Below, one piece after another: positions 40,014 to 49,973 of a stretch of DNA of 64,000 bases (the stretch's first letter is position 1; each line of letters opens with the position of its first letter). The notes beneath the pieces are model-generated. The model was not told where the DNA came from and did no database searches. It saw only the letters and a program-made list of their open reading frames with translations. Source of the stretch: Piscinibacter sp. (GTDB lineage Bacteria; Pseudomonadota; Gammaproteobacteria; Burkholderiales; Burkholderiaceae_C); contig JAHBZL010000020.1 of NCBI GenBank assembly GCA_019635485.1, forward strand, positions 18,278 to 82,277. The letters run 5' to 3'. A program made the translations under genes and the position numbers.

Positions 40014-43000
40014 TCAACGGCCCGCGTCGCGCAGCGCGGCATGCACGGGCTGGCGATGCAGGAAGCTGTCGCGGAACGCCTCCGGCACCTCGGTGGAGGC
40101 CGTGGCCTGCAACCAGGCGGCGCCTTCGCGCAGCACCGCATCCCCCTGGGCATCGCCCGCGGCGCGCAGCGCCAGGCCGGCGTGCAGCCAGCGTTCAGCG
40201 GGCAGCAGCGCGGTGCTCGCCACGCCGCCGGCGGCGAGGTTGAGCGCCGCGCGCGCCTCGTCGGCGGCCGCCGCGGGGTCCGTCTCCCGCAGCAGTCTGG
40301 CGGCGCTCAGGTGCGCGGCCAGCACCGTGCCGCGGTGGCCGAGGCGTTGCGCCTCGGCACGGACTGCGCGCAGTTCGCGCCAGGCTTCGTTCGGCGGCAG
40401 CAGCCCCGCCGCCTCGAGGCGCAGGGGCAGCGCCAGGTCGGGCCGGCCGGCGCCCTCGAGCTCGTCCCGTGCCGCGAGGAGCCGCCGTTCCGCCGCCTCG
40501 CGCGAGGCCGCGGAACCCACCGCCGCGGTGGCGTGCCAGCGCAGCTGGGTGCGTTGCACGCGCAGCGCCAGGGCCAGTTCCTCGTCGGGCGGCATGCCCT
40601 CCAGCAGGCGTCCGAGCCGCGCCCATTGCCCCAGGTGCCGCCACAGCTGCGCCTGCCGCATGCGTGCGCGCCAGACGAAGCCGGGCTGCTGCCGCTCCGT
40701 GTGGGCCACCGCCAGCTCGGACTGCGCGAGCGCATCGCCGTAGCGCCCGAGGTGGGCCAGGACCAGGGCGCGCAGGATCTGCAGGTGCGCATGGTGGGAC
40801 ACCGCCCCGTCGAGCGCCGCCGCGAGCTGCTGGCCGCGCTGCAGTGCCTCGTCGGCCGCTGCCAGGTCGCCGGCGTCGATGCGGTTGCAGGCCAGGTTGC
40901 CGCAGGCCACCGACGCATCGGCGGTGCGCCCGGCGCGCAGGCACAGCTGCTGCGCCAGCCGGTGCTGCACCAGGCCCTCCTCGAGCCGGCCGAGGTTGTC
41001 GTGGATCACCGCCAGGTCGCCATGGGCCTCGCCGCGCTCGCCGTCGCCGGCGTGCTCGTCGATCCATACCAGCGCGGCTTCGAGGTGGCGCGCGGCGTCG
41101 GCCGGGCGGTCCACCAGTCCCAGGCAGCCCCCGAGCAGCCGCCGCACGCGTGCGAGCAGCGCCGCGTCGGCCGCCGCGGTGGCGATGGCCAGGGCCGCTT
41201 CCGCCGGCGCCACCGCCTGCGCGACCTCGCCACGCATCTGCAGCGCGGTGGCGCGTGCCAGCAGCGCTTCGGCGCGCGCCGTGTCGCCGTCGGCGAGGCG
41301 GTCGAGGCGATCGAGCCGCGCCGAAACCGCCCCGGCCTCGTTGTCGCTCTGCACGAGGCTGTGCACGGCGTCGAGCTGCGCGACGAAGGCCGCCGCGCGG
41401 TCGCCCCGCGCCTCCTCGATGCAGCTGATCGCCTCGCGGAAGGCCACCGCCTCGAGCGGCCGCAGCGCGCGCGTGGCCGCCTCCGCCGCCTTGGCGAGCC
41501 AGGGCAGCGCCTGCACGTCGCGGCCCGCCTCGCGCCAGTGCTGCGCGATGCGGGCCGGCTCGCCGCCGCGTGGCTCGAGCCAGGCGGCCACCCGCGTGTG
41601 CAGGAGCTGCGCGATCGCACGGGGCACGCTGCCGCGCACCGCGTCGTGCACCAGGTCGTGCGCGAACGCGGTGTCGCGCAGCACCTGCGCGGCCGAGAGT
41701 TCGTTCAGCGCATCGGCGAACTGCAACGCCCCCGCCTGCAGCACGCTCTCGGCCAGCTCGATCGAGAAGTCGACGCCGGCGATGCTGGCGACTCGGGCCA
41801 GCGCGAGTGCACCCGGTGAAAGCTGCGCGATGCGCCGCTCGATGAGCCGCCCGACCGACAGCGGCCGCGGCAGTTGCGGTTCACCCGCCAGTGCACCAGG
41901 CCCGCCTTCGATCCAGGCCTGCTTGAGCGTCTCGAGTGCGAACAGCGGGTTGCCGCCGGTGCGCTGGCGCAGCACGGGCGCCAGTGCCGGGCCCCGCACA
42001 CCGGGCAGGCCGAGCGAGTCCACCAGCTCCGCCAGTGCCGGCTCGTCCAGGGGTTCCAGCGGCAGCACCACCAGCCGCACCTGCTCCACCAGCTGGTCGT
42101 GCAGGGCCTGCAGCGGCGAGCCGGCCTCGGCCGGTCGCCAGGCCAGCAGCCAGCGCAGCGTCGACGGCCCGGGCGCGGCATCGGTACCGTCGATCAGACC
42201 GGCGAGCAGTTCCAGGCTGGCTGCGTCGGCGAAGTGCAGGTCGTCGACGACCAGGGTCGCGTGCGGCGCGCACCCGGTGATCAGCGCATGCACCGCACGC
42301 AGCAGCTGCACACGCTGGCCGTCGCCGGTGCGGACCGCGGCATCCGATGCGAGCTCCGGCAGCACGCGTGCGACTTCGCCACGCAGCGGCCCGGGCAGGA
42401 CAGCCGCCACCGCCGTCCGGTCCGACTCGCCGAGCACGCCGCGCAGCAAGCGCGCCAGCGTGGCCAGCGGCACGCCGCTGTCGCCGGGGCGGCCGGCCAC
42501 GAGCAGCACCTGCGTGCGCGACGCGGCGAACTCCTGCAGCAGGCGCGACTTGCCGAGGCCGGCTTCGCCGACCAGGGCCGCCACCTGGCCGGCCTGCCAG
42601 GCCGCGCCGAGGGAGTTCAGCTCGCGGGTGCGGCCGACCAGCCGGGGCGGCCGCAGCACGCTTGCCGGCACCGCCGTGCGCGCCGGCAGAGGGGGCTCCG
42701 GCTGCGCGGACGAGACGGTGCGCAGGAGGGCCAGGGTCTCCTCCGACGGCACCGTGCCGACCTCGTCCTTCAGCAGCTGTGCGCAGCGGTCGAAGGCCAG
42801 CATCGCCGCCGCACGGTCGCCGGCCAGGTAGTGCAGCCGGATGAGACGGCGGTGCGCCTCCTCCGACAGCGGCTCGAGCGCCAGCAACTCGCCTGCGTGC
42901 GCGAGCGCGTCGGCCCAGTCGCCGGCCGCCTCGGCCATGCCGGCCAGGTCGGCGAGCGCATCGCGGACCCGCGCGCGGCGGCGGCTGCGCTGCAGCGCGA

Positions 43001-43340
43001 GCCACTGGCCGAACTCGCCGCCGATCTCGAGCGCGACGCCGTCCAGCAGCGAGTCGGCCTCGTGCAGATCGTGGCCGATGCCCGCCGCCAGCGCGATCAC
43101 CGCGCCGCCTGCGACCAGCTCGGCACCGACCTGGCGGCGCAGCTGGAACAGGCGCTGGCGCAGCGAATTGCGCGCCGCCTCGTTCGCCTTCTCGGGCCAC
43201 AGCAGCTCGGCCAGTCGATTGCGCGGCGTCGGCCCTTCGAGTGCCAGCCAGGCCAGCAGCGCGGCGTCCAGCGGGGCGAGCGCGAGCCGCGCGCCCGGCC
43301 CTGCGAGCACGCCGGGTTGTCGGGCCAGTTGGAGTTGCAC
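40014..43340 (-). CDS. SARP-type transcriptional activator with AAA and TPR domains
   Basis: 1108 residues from GTG 43340. The N-terminal winged-helix (about 5-85: LLAWLALEGPTPRNRLAELLWPE, RNSLRQRLFQLRRQVG) is that of SARP/OmpR-like activators. A BTAD domain follows (about 95-220). An AAA/NB-ARC-like ATPase spans about 240-560 with Walker A GEAGLGKS and Walker B LVVDDLHFAD. The remainder is TPR-like helices to the end; there is no C-terminal LuxR HTH. Such large regulators bind heptamer direct repeats and sense an unknown signal. It lies 43 bp after the Ig/RCC1 lipoprotein gene, whose promoter has two such repeats. Confidence 0.87.
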   Translation of the reverse strand: MQLQLARQPGVLAGPGARLALAPLDAALLAWLALEGPTPRNRLAELLWPEKANEAARNSLRQRLFQLRRQVGAELVAGGAVIALAAGIGHDLHEADSLLDGVALEIGGEFGQWLALQRSRRRARVRDALADLAGMAEAAGDWADALAHAGELLALEPLSEEAHRRLIRLHYLAGDRAAAMLAFDRCAQLLKDEVGTVPSEETLALLRTVSSAQPEPPLPARTAVPASVLRPPRLVGRTRELNSLGAAWQAGQVAALVGEAGLGKSRLLQEFAASRTQVLLVAGRPGDSGVPLATLARLLRGVLGESDRTAVAAVLPGPLRGEVARVLPELASDAAVRTGDGQRVQLLRAVHALITGCAPHATLVVDDLHFADAASLELLAGLIDGTDAAPGPSTLRWLLAWRPAEAGSPLQALHDQLVEQVRLVVLPLEPLDEPALAELVDSLGLPGVRGPALAPVLRQRTGGNPLFALETLKQAWIEGGPGALAGEPQLPRPLSVGRLIERRIAQLSPGALALARVASIAGVDFSIELAESVLQAGALQFADALNELSAAQVLRDTAFAHDLVHDAVRGSVPRAIAQLLHTRVAAWLEPRGGEPARIAQHWREAGRDVQALPWLAKAAEAATRALRPLEAVAFREAISCIEEARGDRAAAFVAQLDAVHSLVQSDNEAGAVSARLDRLDRLADGDTARAEALLARATALQMRGEVAQAVAPAEAALAIATAAADAALLARVRRLLGGCLGLVDRPADAARHLEAALVWIDEHAGDGERGEAHGDLAVIHDNLGRLEEGLVQHRLAQQLCLRAGRTADASVACGNLACNRIDAGDLAAADEALQRGQQLAAALDGAVSHHAHLQILRALVLAHLGRYGDALAQSELAVAHTERQQPGFVWRARMRQAQLWRHLGQWARLGRLLEGMPPDEELALALRVQRTQLRWHATAAVGSAASREAAERRLLAARDELEGAGRPDLALPLRLEAAGLLPPNEAWRELRAVRAEAQRLGHRGTVLAAHLSAARLLRETDPAAAADEARAALNLAAGGVASTALLPAERWLHAGLALRAAGDAQGDAVLREGAAWLQATASTEVPEAFRDSFLHRQPVHAALRDAGR

Positions 43341-43383
43341 GGCGATCGAGGCGAGCGGCGCGTGATGGTAGCGGGCGCCGCCC

Positions 43384-46300
43384 TCAGGGCGCCCAGAACA
43401 GGGCGCCGGCGGCGTGCGCGGTGGGCACGAGGCGCTCGTCGGTGTCGCCGGTGCCGAGCTGGGCCGAGCCGTTGCCGCCCCAGCAGGACAGGTTGCCGCC
43501 CGGTCGCAGCACGCAGGTGTGCACGTCGCCGGCGTCGACGGTGAGCACGTCGCCGAGACCGCTCACCGCCACCGGCAGCGTGGCCGTCTCGCTGCCGCTG
43601 GCGTTGCCCATGTAGCCGGTGCCCCAGCAGCGCAGGGAGTCATCCGCCAGTCGCGCGCAGGTGTGCCGGATGCCGGCAGCGATCTGCGCCACGCTGCCCA
43701 GGTTCTGCACGGCCGTCGGCGCGGTGATCGGCTGCGCGGCGGAGCTGACGATTCCCTGGCCGATCTGCCCGAGGTTGTTGTCGCCCCAGCACTGCACCGA
43801 GCCGCCGACGATCAGCGCGCAGCTGTGTGCCGCGCCGGCGCTCACCTGCGTCGCGCCGCTCAGCCCGGGCACCTCGCGGGCGTAGCCCGGATCGCCGCCA
43901 CCGAAGGGGTTGTAGCCGAGCTGGTGCGCGCTGTTCTGCCCCCAGCAGCGCACGGTGCCGCCGGCCATCAGCGCACAGCTGTGGCGGTTGGTCGAGTCGA
44001 TCGCCAGTGCGCCGGTCAGCGACACGCCCACGTCGGCAAGCACGCGCACCGGTGTGAAGCTGCCGGTGGTGGTGGCGGTGCCGAGTTCGTACTGGCCGTT
44101 GCTACCCCAGCACCACACCGCGTCGTCGCTGGCGATCAGGCAGGCGTGCTGGGCCCCCATCGCGACGCCCTTCACGCCGCTGAAGCCGGCCAGCTCGGTC
44201 GGTGCGTAGGCATTGGCGACGAAGCCGCTGCAGAAGACGCGACCGCTGGTGGCGGTCAGCGCGCAGCTGCCGGTGGCGCCGGCGGCCACCTGCTTCACCG
44301 GCTCCGCCAGGTTCCACACGACCGGCGTAGCGACCGGCGTGGCCCCGAAGCTGCCGTTGCCGAGCTGCCCGTTGACGTTGCTGCCCCAGCAGGCCACGCG
44401 GCCGTCGGCGCGCAGCGCGCAGCTGTGGTTGTTGCCGGCGGCCAGCGTGCCGGCGGCACTGATCGACACGGGCGGCGGTGCTGCCGTCACGGTGAGCACG
44501 GCACCGCCGCTGGTGACCAGGCCGGCGCCGTTGTAGACGATCACCGTGTAGACCGCACCGTTGTCCGCGAGCGCCAGGGAAGGCGTCGTGAGGCTCGACG
44601 CGGTGGCGCCGTCGATCGCGACGCCGTTGCGCGTCCACTGGTAGCGCAATTGCTCGCCGCTGGCCTGCACGACGAACGTCGCGCTCGCTCCTTCGACCGC
44701 GCTGGCCGCCTGCGGCTGCGCAGTGATCTGCGGCGCGCCGACGACGAGCAGTTGCGCCGGCGCCGAGGTGACGCTGCCCGCGGTGTTGCCGACCGTGACG
44801 GTGTACAGGCCGCTGGTTGCCGGGTCGAGCGAGCCGAAGGTGAGCGTCGGGCCGGTCGCGCCGGCCACCGGCGCGCCATCCCGGAACCACTGGTAGCTCA
44901 GCGGCGCAGAGCCGCTGGCGGCCACGGCCAGCGTCGTCGTCGACAGCGGCAGCGCCACCACCGAGGCGGGTTGTGCGGTGATCGTCGGCGCGACGGTGCC
45001 GCCGCTCGCCGGCGTGACGGACAGGGCGGCTGCCGCGCTGGTCGCGCTGCCGGCGGCATTGTCGACCACCACGCTGTAGCTGGCGGCATCGGCCGACGCG
45101 ACGGCGGCGATCGTGTAGACCGCGGTGTTCGCTCCGGCGATCGTCGTGCCGTTGCGAAGCCATTGGAAGCTCAACGGGCCGCTGCCGGTCACGCCCACGG
45201 CGAAGGTGGCTGTGTGGCCCTCGTTCACCGCCACCGCCGCCGGCTGGGTGACGATGCTCGGGGCGGCGTCGACCGGCACGGTGCTCAACGTCAACGGTGC
45301 GGCGGCGCTGAGCGCGCTGCCGGCCGCGTTGCTGACGCGCACCGCATAGGTCGCCGCATCGCCGACGCCGACCGTGGGCAACTTCAGCTGCGGCGCATTG
45401 GCGCCCGCGATCGCCACGCCGTTGCGCAGCCACTGGTAGGACAGGGCCGCGGTCCCCTGCGCGGTGACGGCAAACAGCGCTTCGCTGCCCAGCACCACGG
45501 TGAGCGAAGTCGGTTGGGTGACGATGCTCGGCGCCACCACGGCGTCGTTCACGGACAGCATGGCCGCGGCGCTGGTCACCGAGCCCGCCGCATTGCTGGC
45601 GACGGCGCGGTACTGGCGGCCGTTGTCGGCCAGGGTGGCTGCGGCGGTGGTCAGCGTGGACGACGTGGCGCCGGCGACGTCGGTCCAGGCGGAGGCGCCA
45701 GGCGCGCGCGTCTGCCACTGCAGCGCGGGCGGCGGCGCGCCGGTGGCGAACACGTCGAAGCTGGCCGTCTGGCCGGTCTGCACGAGCAGGGAGGCCGGCT
45801 GGCTGCCGAACGCAGGCGCGCCGGCCTGCTGCACCACGGTCAGCGTCGCCTCGGGGCCGGTGGCGCACACGGCGGCCTTGCTGTTGGCGTAGCTGTTGTT
45901 CTCGCTCAGACAGGCCCGCAGCCGGTAGCGCGTGCCGTTGGCGGACTCGGTCACCGCACCGAGGTCGTAGTCGAAGGCCCAGTAGGCCCAGTCGAGCGCG
46001 CCGGTCGGATGGGGCAGCGCGGCCAGCTGCTGCCGCTCGTCGAGCACGCGCCACGCGGTCTCGCCGGGGGCCAGCACCTCCAGGTAGACGGGGACCCAGT
46101 CGAGGGCCGACGGAGGCTCGAATCGATCGGTCGCGACCAGGTACGAACTCCCCCCGGTCAGGATGGCGCGAAACGCCAGCGACTCGCCCGGTGCCTTGAT
46201 GAACCGCGCCGGGAACTGGCGCACAGCGGGTGCGCCCTTGGCACGGCCGAACTCGTCCACATTCAGCGCGTCCCGCCGCAAGACCAGAGTGCTGTGGCGA

Positions 46301-47106
46301 TCGTTCGCGTCGGTGCAGCGCAGCCGGACCTCCAGCCGGATGCGACCCAGGGCGAAGAGGAGCTGCTCCTGGGCGATTTGCACGGGGCCTGTCAACGTCA
46401 TGGCCGGCGTGGCGGGCTGCGTTGCCAGATCGACGTAGCGGTCGCTGTTGCGGGTCAGCAGCATCTGCGGATCGCGGCAACCGTCCGGGAAGGCGCCGCC
46501 GTTGCCCGTGCTCGAGGCCGTGACCACCACGTCGCTGCCGATCAGCAGCGGGTAGCGGCAGGGTGTGCCATTGCAGTCGAACGCCAGCGGACTCATCGCC
46601 AGCGGCGGCACGATCTGCTCGAGGGTCGGCGCCGGGAAGCGCACGATCACCGGCACGAAGTACGAGAAGGAGGTGACCTGCACCTCGAGCATGTCGCCCT
46701 GCTGCGTGGTCTCCATCAGGATCTCCCAGTCACCGCCGGGCTGGGCCTTGGCGATCACGAGGCGCTCGTCGGCGGCCAGCGTGACGTTGGGAGCCCGCAG
46801 GCTGACGGTGACCGGTTCGTTGAAGGTGCTGCCGTGCGGCGTGATCTGCAGCATGTCGCCCGCGCCGCTGGCCCAGGCCGGCAGCGCCGGCGCGCCGGTC
46901 GCGTCCGCGGCGATGCGGATCGTGGCGGGCGTGGTCATGGCGCCAGCGGGCACCAGCACCTCGGCCGAGCCCGTGACGAGCTGCCCGCCCTCCGTACCGA
47001 TCGTGGCCGCGCCGCTGGGCGTCGGTGCCGGATCGCTGCCGCCGCCGCAGGCCGCCAACACCATCGCCAGGACCACGGCCCCGAGCCCACGCCAGACCCT
47101 CTTCAT
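43384..47106 (-). CDS. Large lipoprotein with five Ig-like domains and an RCC1 propeller
   Basis: 1240 residues. The signal peptide ends in the lipobox VLAAC (Cys about 20). A ZU5-like start (about 34-110, GGQLVTGSAEVLVPAGAM) is followed by a region of unknown fold, then five Ig-like domains (about 430-880) with the repeated pattern QP, YQW and A-x-Y-x-V. The C-terminal 360 residues hold about seven RCC1 repeats, each with H/S-CAL and a CWG motif (HSCALRADGRVACWGSN and variants), enough for one seven-bladed propeller. Each blade keeps two Cys, suggesting a disulfide per blade. Probably exposed at the cell surface; ligand unknown. Likely first gene of a unit with the SARP-type regulator. Confidence 0.88.
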   Translation of the reverse strand: MKRVWRGLGAVVLAMVLAACGGGSDPAPTPSGAATIGTEGGQLVTGSAEVLVPAGAMTTPATIRIAADATGAPALPAWASGAGDMLQITPHGSTFNEPVTVSLRAPNVTLAADERLVIAKAQPGGDWEILMETTQQGDMLEVQVTSFSYFVPVIVRFPAPTLEQIVPPLAMSPLAFDCNGTPCRYPLLIGSDVVVTASSTGNGGAFPDGCRDPQMLLTRNSDRYVDLATQPATPAMTLTGPVQIAQEQLLFALGRIRLEVRLRCTDANDRHSTLVLRRDALNVDEFGRAKGAPAVRQFPARFIKAPGESLAFRAILTGGSSYLVATDRFEPPSALDWVPVYLEVLAPGETAWRVLDERQQLAALPHPTGALDWAYWAFDYDLGAVTESANGTRYRLRACLSENNSYANSKAAVCATGPEATLTVVQQAGAPAFGSQPASLLVQTGQTASFDVFATGAPPPALQWQTRAPGASAWTDVAGATSSTLTTAAATLADNGRQYRAVASNAAGSVTSAAAMLSVNDAVVAPSIVTQPTSLTVVLGSEALFAVTAQGTAALSYQWLRNGVAIAGANAPQLKLPTVGVGDAATYAVRVSNAAGSALSAAAPLTLSTVPVDAAPSIVTQPAAVAVNEGHTATFAVGVTGSGPLSFQWLRNGTTIAGANTAVYTIAAVASADAASYSVVVDNAAGSATSAAAALSVTPASGGTVAPTITAQPASVVALPLSTTTLAVAASGSAPLSYQWFRDGAPVAGATGPTLTFGSLDPATSGLYTVTVGNTAGSVTSAPAQLLVVGAPQITAQPQAASAVEGASATFVVQASGEQLRYQWTRNGVAIDGATASSLTTPSLALADNGAVYTVIVYNGAGLVTSGGAVLTVTAAPPPVSISAAGTLAAGNNHSCALRADGRVACWGSNVNGQLGNGSFGATPVATPVVWNLAEPVKQVAAGATGSCALTATSGRVFCSGFVANAYAPTELAGFSGVKGVAMGAQHACLIASDDAVWCWGSNGQYELGTATTTGSFTPVRVLADVGVSLTGALAIDSTNRHSCALMAGGTVRCWGQNSAHQLGYNPFGGGDPGYAREVPGLSGATQVSAGAAHSCALIVGGSVQCWGDNNLGQIGQGIVSSAAQPITAPTAVQNLGSVAQIAAGIRHTCARLADDSLRCWGTGYMGNASGSETATLPVAVSGLGDVLTVDAGDVHTCVLRPGGNLSCWGGNGSAQLGTGDTDERLVPTAHAAGALFWAP

Positions 47107-47159
47107 GCTCCGCTCCCCGGCCCGGATCGTGGGCCGCGACCGGTTTGTAGGGGGCGACC

Positions 47160-47177
47160 CGTTAGCGAAGCGTTAGC
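47160..47177 (-). promoter_or_regulatory. Direct heptamer repeats, SARP-like operator
   Basis: CGTTAGC occurs at 47160-47166 and again at 47171-47177 with a four-base spacer (11-bp period). On the minus strand they lie ten bases upstream of TACAAA (47149-47144), a fair -10 for the Ig/RCC1 gene. Heptamer repeats with four-base spacing next to the -10 are the known SARP binding arrangement. Confidence 0.5.
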
Positions 47178-47309
47178 GGCGCGGCGCGTTGGAGCGGCGG
47201 AGGCTCGTTCTCATCACCATTCCGGATCGGCAGCGAGCGGGAGGCTTCCGCATGAATTGACGGGCCATGCGGCACCGGTGTTGAATTCAGGCCGACGGGA
47301 GGAACCGCG

Positions 47310-49973
47310 ATGTCTAGGTCGTGCCAGCAATGGTCTCCTGTGGCTTGGAGAATGGCGCTTTGCGCCACGCTGGTCGCGCCGTTCATGGCCGGCCTCGCGC
47401 AAACGGCCGTGGCGCAGGAGCGCTTTCGCTTCGATGCCACGCCCGGACGCCTCAGCAAGGACGTCATGCCGGTGCGCTATCGGCTCGCGTTCGAGGTCGA
47501 TCCCGAACGCGACACCTTCGACGGCCATGCCGAGATCGAGCTGCGCGTGCGCCGACCCGCCGATGCGATCGAGCTGCATGCGCACGAGCTGCAGGCAGCC
47601 TCCGCGCGCCTGATGAGCGGCCCGCGCCGGCGCGAGCTGACGGTCACACCGGATGCCGATGCGCAGACCTGGCGCCTGACGCCGAACGACGGCGCGCCGA
47701 TCGCGGCCGGCACACATCGCGTCGCGATCGACTACGCGGGCAAGGTCCAGCGGCAGGGCGAAGGGCTGTACCGCGCCGTCGCCACGATCGACGGCCAGCA
47801 GCAGGCGAGCCTGGCGACCCAGCTCGAGCCGATCCACGCGCGTCGGCTGTTTCCCGCCTTCGACGAACCGGCGTTCCGCGCGCGCTTCGATGTCACGGTG
47901 CGCGCGCCGGCCCGGTACGCCGTGCTGGCCAACATGCCGCGCATGCGCCACCAGACGCGCGATGCCATCACCGAGCATGCCTTCGCGTCGACGCCGCCGA
48001 TGCCGAGCTATCTGCTGGCACTGGCTGTCGGGCACTTCGACACGCTCGACGGCCGCGCCGCCGGGGTGCCGCTGCGCATCGTCACCGCACCGGGCAAGCG
48101 CGAGCAGGGGCGTTACGCGCTGGACGTGACCCGGCAGCTGCTGCCGTTCTATCGTGACTACTTCGGCACGCCCTATGCGCTGCCGCGGCTGGACCAGCTC
48201 GCGGTGCCGTCGACGCGTTGGGGGGCGATGGAAGACTGGGGCCTGATCTCCTACGCGGAAGACACCCTGCTGATCGACCCGGCGCACACCAACCCGACCC
48301 AGCAGCGCAGCGTGTACTGGGTGATCGCCCACGAGGTGTCCCACCAGTGGTTCGGCAACCTCGTCACCGCGGCATCGTGGAACGAGATCTGGCTGAACGA
48401 GGCGTTCGCGACCTGGATGGCCAACAAGGCGATGGACCGTTTCAACCCGGCATGGCAGGTCAGGCTGAACCTGCACGAGTACGTCGACGAGACGATGGCC
48501 ACCGACGCCACCGATGCCACGCGTGCGATCCGCTCCGGTCCGGTGCGCGAGACGGCGGTGTCCGACGTCTTCGACGACATCACCTATGTCAAGGGTGGCG
48601 CTGTGCTCGGCATGATCGAGCAGTGGCTGGGCGAGGAGCGCTTTCGCCAGGGGCTCGCGGCCTACATGCACGAGCGCCGCCTGTCCAACGCGACGGCGGG
48701 CGATCTGTGGTTTCACATCGGCCGCGCAGCCGGCCGCGACGTGGCGTCCATGGCTGCGAGCTGGACCGATCAGCCGGGCTTTCCGATCGTCGCGGTGCGT
48801 TCGCGCTGCGACGGCGACGTCACGCGGGTGACGCTGACGCAGCAGCGCTTCCGTGCCGCGGCAATGCCCGCCGTGACGGGCGGCCCGTGGCAGATCCCGG
48901 TGCGGCTGGCGCGCGGTGAAGATTCGAAGACGGTGCTGCTCACCGGCGCCGAGACCTCCTCGACGTTGCCGGGTTGCAGCGACGTGCCGGTGCTCGCGAA
49001 CGCCGGTGGCAGGGGCTACTACCGCGTCGCCTATGCGCCGGACGTGCGCTCGGCGTTGCGGGCGCGCTTGGCGACCTTGCCGGCCGCGGATCGCGTCGTG
49101 CTGCTCTCGGACACGCTGGCACTCGCGCAGGCCGGCGAGTTGCCGCTGGCCGAGGCGCTGCGCTGGCTCGGCGACGCGGGCACTGTCCGTGACGCCGGGC
49201 GGGTGCCACTGTTCAAGCAGTCCGTCGAGGCTTACGAGTGGCTCGACACCGCACTGCGCGGCACGCCGCAGCAGGCGCCGCTGCGCGAGTCTGCCTACGC
49301 CTTGCTCAAGCCCGAGCTGGCACGGCTCGGCTGGGATCCGTCACCGGCCGACGATGCGGAGACGCTGGCCATGCGTGCACGGCTCGTGCGCGCGCTGGGC
49401 AGGCTCGAAGATCCCGATACGCGGGGCGAGGCGCTGCGGCGCGTCGAGCGCCATGACGCCGGCACGCAGCGACTGCATCCGTCCATGGTCGAAGCCGCGC
49501 AGATCGTTGCCGGCGCGGTGGCCGGTCGCGCCCGGTTCGATCGCATGCTGGCGCGCCTGGAGAAGGCGGAAGGCGAGCAGGAACGCCACACGGTGGCCAA
49601 GGCGCTGGCCAGCAGCAACGATCCCGCACGCGCGACCGAGCTGCTCGACCGCATGCTCAAGGGTGACCTGCCGGCCAACATCGCGATGTCGATGCCGGCG
49701 CGGGTGGCCGAACTGTCGCCGCTGGGCGATCTGGCGTACCGCCACCTGGTCGACCACTGGTCGGCGTGGTCGCAGCTTGCCGGTGCCGTTGGCGCGCGCT
49801 GGCTGCTGCCCGGGGCTGCGGGTTCGTCGAACGATCCTGCGCGTGCCGCGCAGTTGCGCGCCGACCAGCAGCGCCTGGTCGGTCCCGACGGCCAGGCGCT
49901 GGCCGAGCGTGCGGCCGCACGCATCGGCCAGCAGGCCGCCGTGAAGGAACGGGCGGCGACGATCGGGCCGTGA
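47310..49973 (+). CDS. M1-family aminopeptidase with a GAMED motif
   Basis: 887 residues with a signal peptide (cleavage about 36, TAVAQ). The zinc site is complete: HEVSH at 341-345 and Glu364 after the standard 18-residue spacing (HExxH-x18-E). The family's exopeptidase motif GxMEN instead reads GAMED at 305-309. The C-terminal half is the helical ERAP1_C-like domain (about 560-870). Export plus this fold indicate a periplasmic or secreted peptidase that trims peptides from the N-terminus. Shine-Dalgarno GGGAGGAA precedes the ATG. The 203-bp gap upstream, shared with the divergent Ig/RCC1 gene, holds the heptamer repeats and no other gene. Confidence 0.92.
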   Translation: MSRSCQQWSPVAWRMALCATLVAPFMAGLAQTAVAQERFRFDATPGRLSKDVMPVRYRLAFEVDPERDTFDGHAEIELRVRRPADAIELHAHELQAASARLMSGPRRRELTVTPDADAQTWRLTPNDGAPIAAGTHRVAIDYAGKVQRQGEGLYRAVATIDGQQQASLATQLEPIHARRLFPAFDEPAFRARFDVTVRAPARYAVLANMPRMRHQTRDAITEHAFASTPPMPSYLLALAVGHFDTLDGRAAGVPLRIVTAPGKREQGRYALDVTRQLLPFYRDYFGTPYALPRLDQLAVPSTRWGAMEDWGLISYAEDTLLIDPAHTNPTQQRSVYWVIAHEVSHQWFGNLVTAASWNEIWLNEAFATWMANKAMDRFNPAWQVRLNLHEYVDETMATDATDATRAIRSGPVRETAVSDVFDDITYVKGGAVLGMIEQWLGEERFRQGLAAYMHERRLSNATAGDLWFHIGRAAGRDVASMAASWTDQPGFPIVAVRSRCDGDVTRVTLTQQRFRAAAMPAVTGGPWQIPVRLARGEDSKTVLLTGAETSSTLPGCSDVPVLANAGGRGYYRVAYAPDVRSALRARLATLPAADRVVLLSDTLALAQAGELPLAEALRWLGDAGTVRDAGRVPLFKQSVEAYEWLDTALRGTPQQAPLRESAYALLKPELARLGWDPSPADDAETLAMRARLVRALGRLEDPDTRGEALRRVERHDAGTQRLHPSMVEAAQIVAGAVAGRARFDRMLARLEKAEGEQERHTVAKALASSNDPARATELLDRMLKGDLPANIAMSMPARVAELSPLGDLAYRHLVDHWSAWSQLAGAVGARWLLPGAAGSSNDPARAAQLRADQQRLVGPDGQALAERAAARIGQQAAVKERAATIGP

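Noticed and set aside
44000-46000. Repeated DNA segments suggesting a CRISPR or tandem array
   Set aside because: The periodicity is the coding repeats of Ig and RCC1 domains, with diverged codons and no constant spacer length.
43414-47613. Plus-strand 1399-codon frame opposite the Ig/RCC1 gene
   Set aside because: Arg/Gly/Ala-rich shadow frame; the minus-strand product has a lipobox and recognisable repeats.
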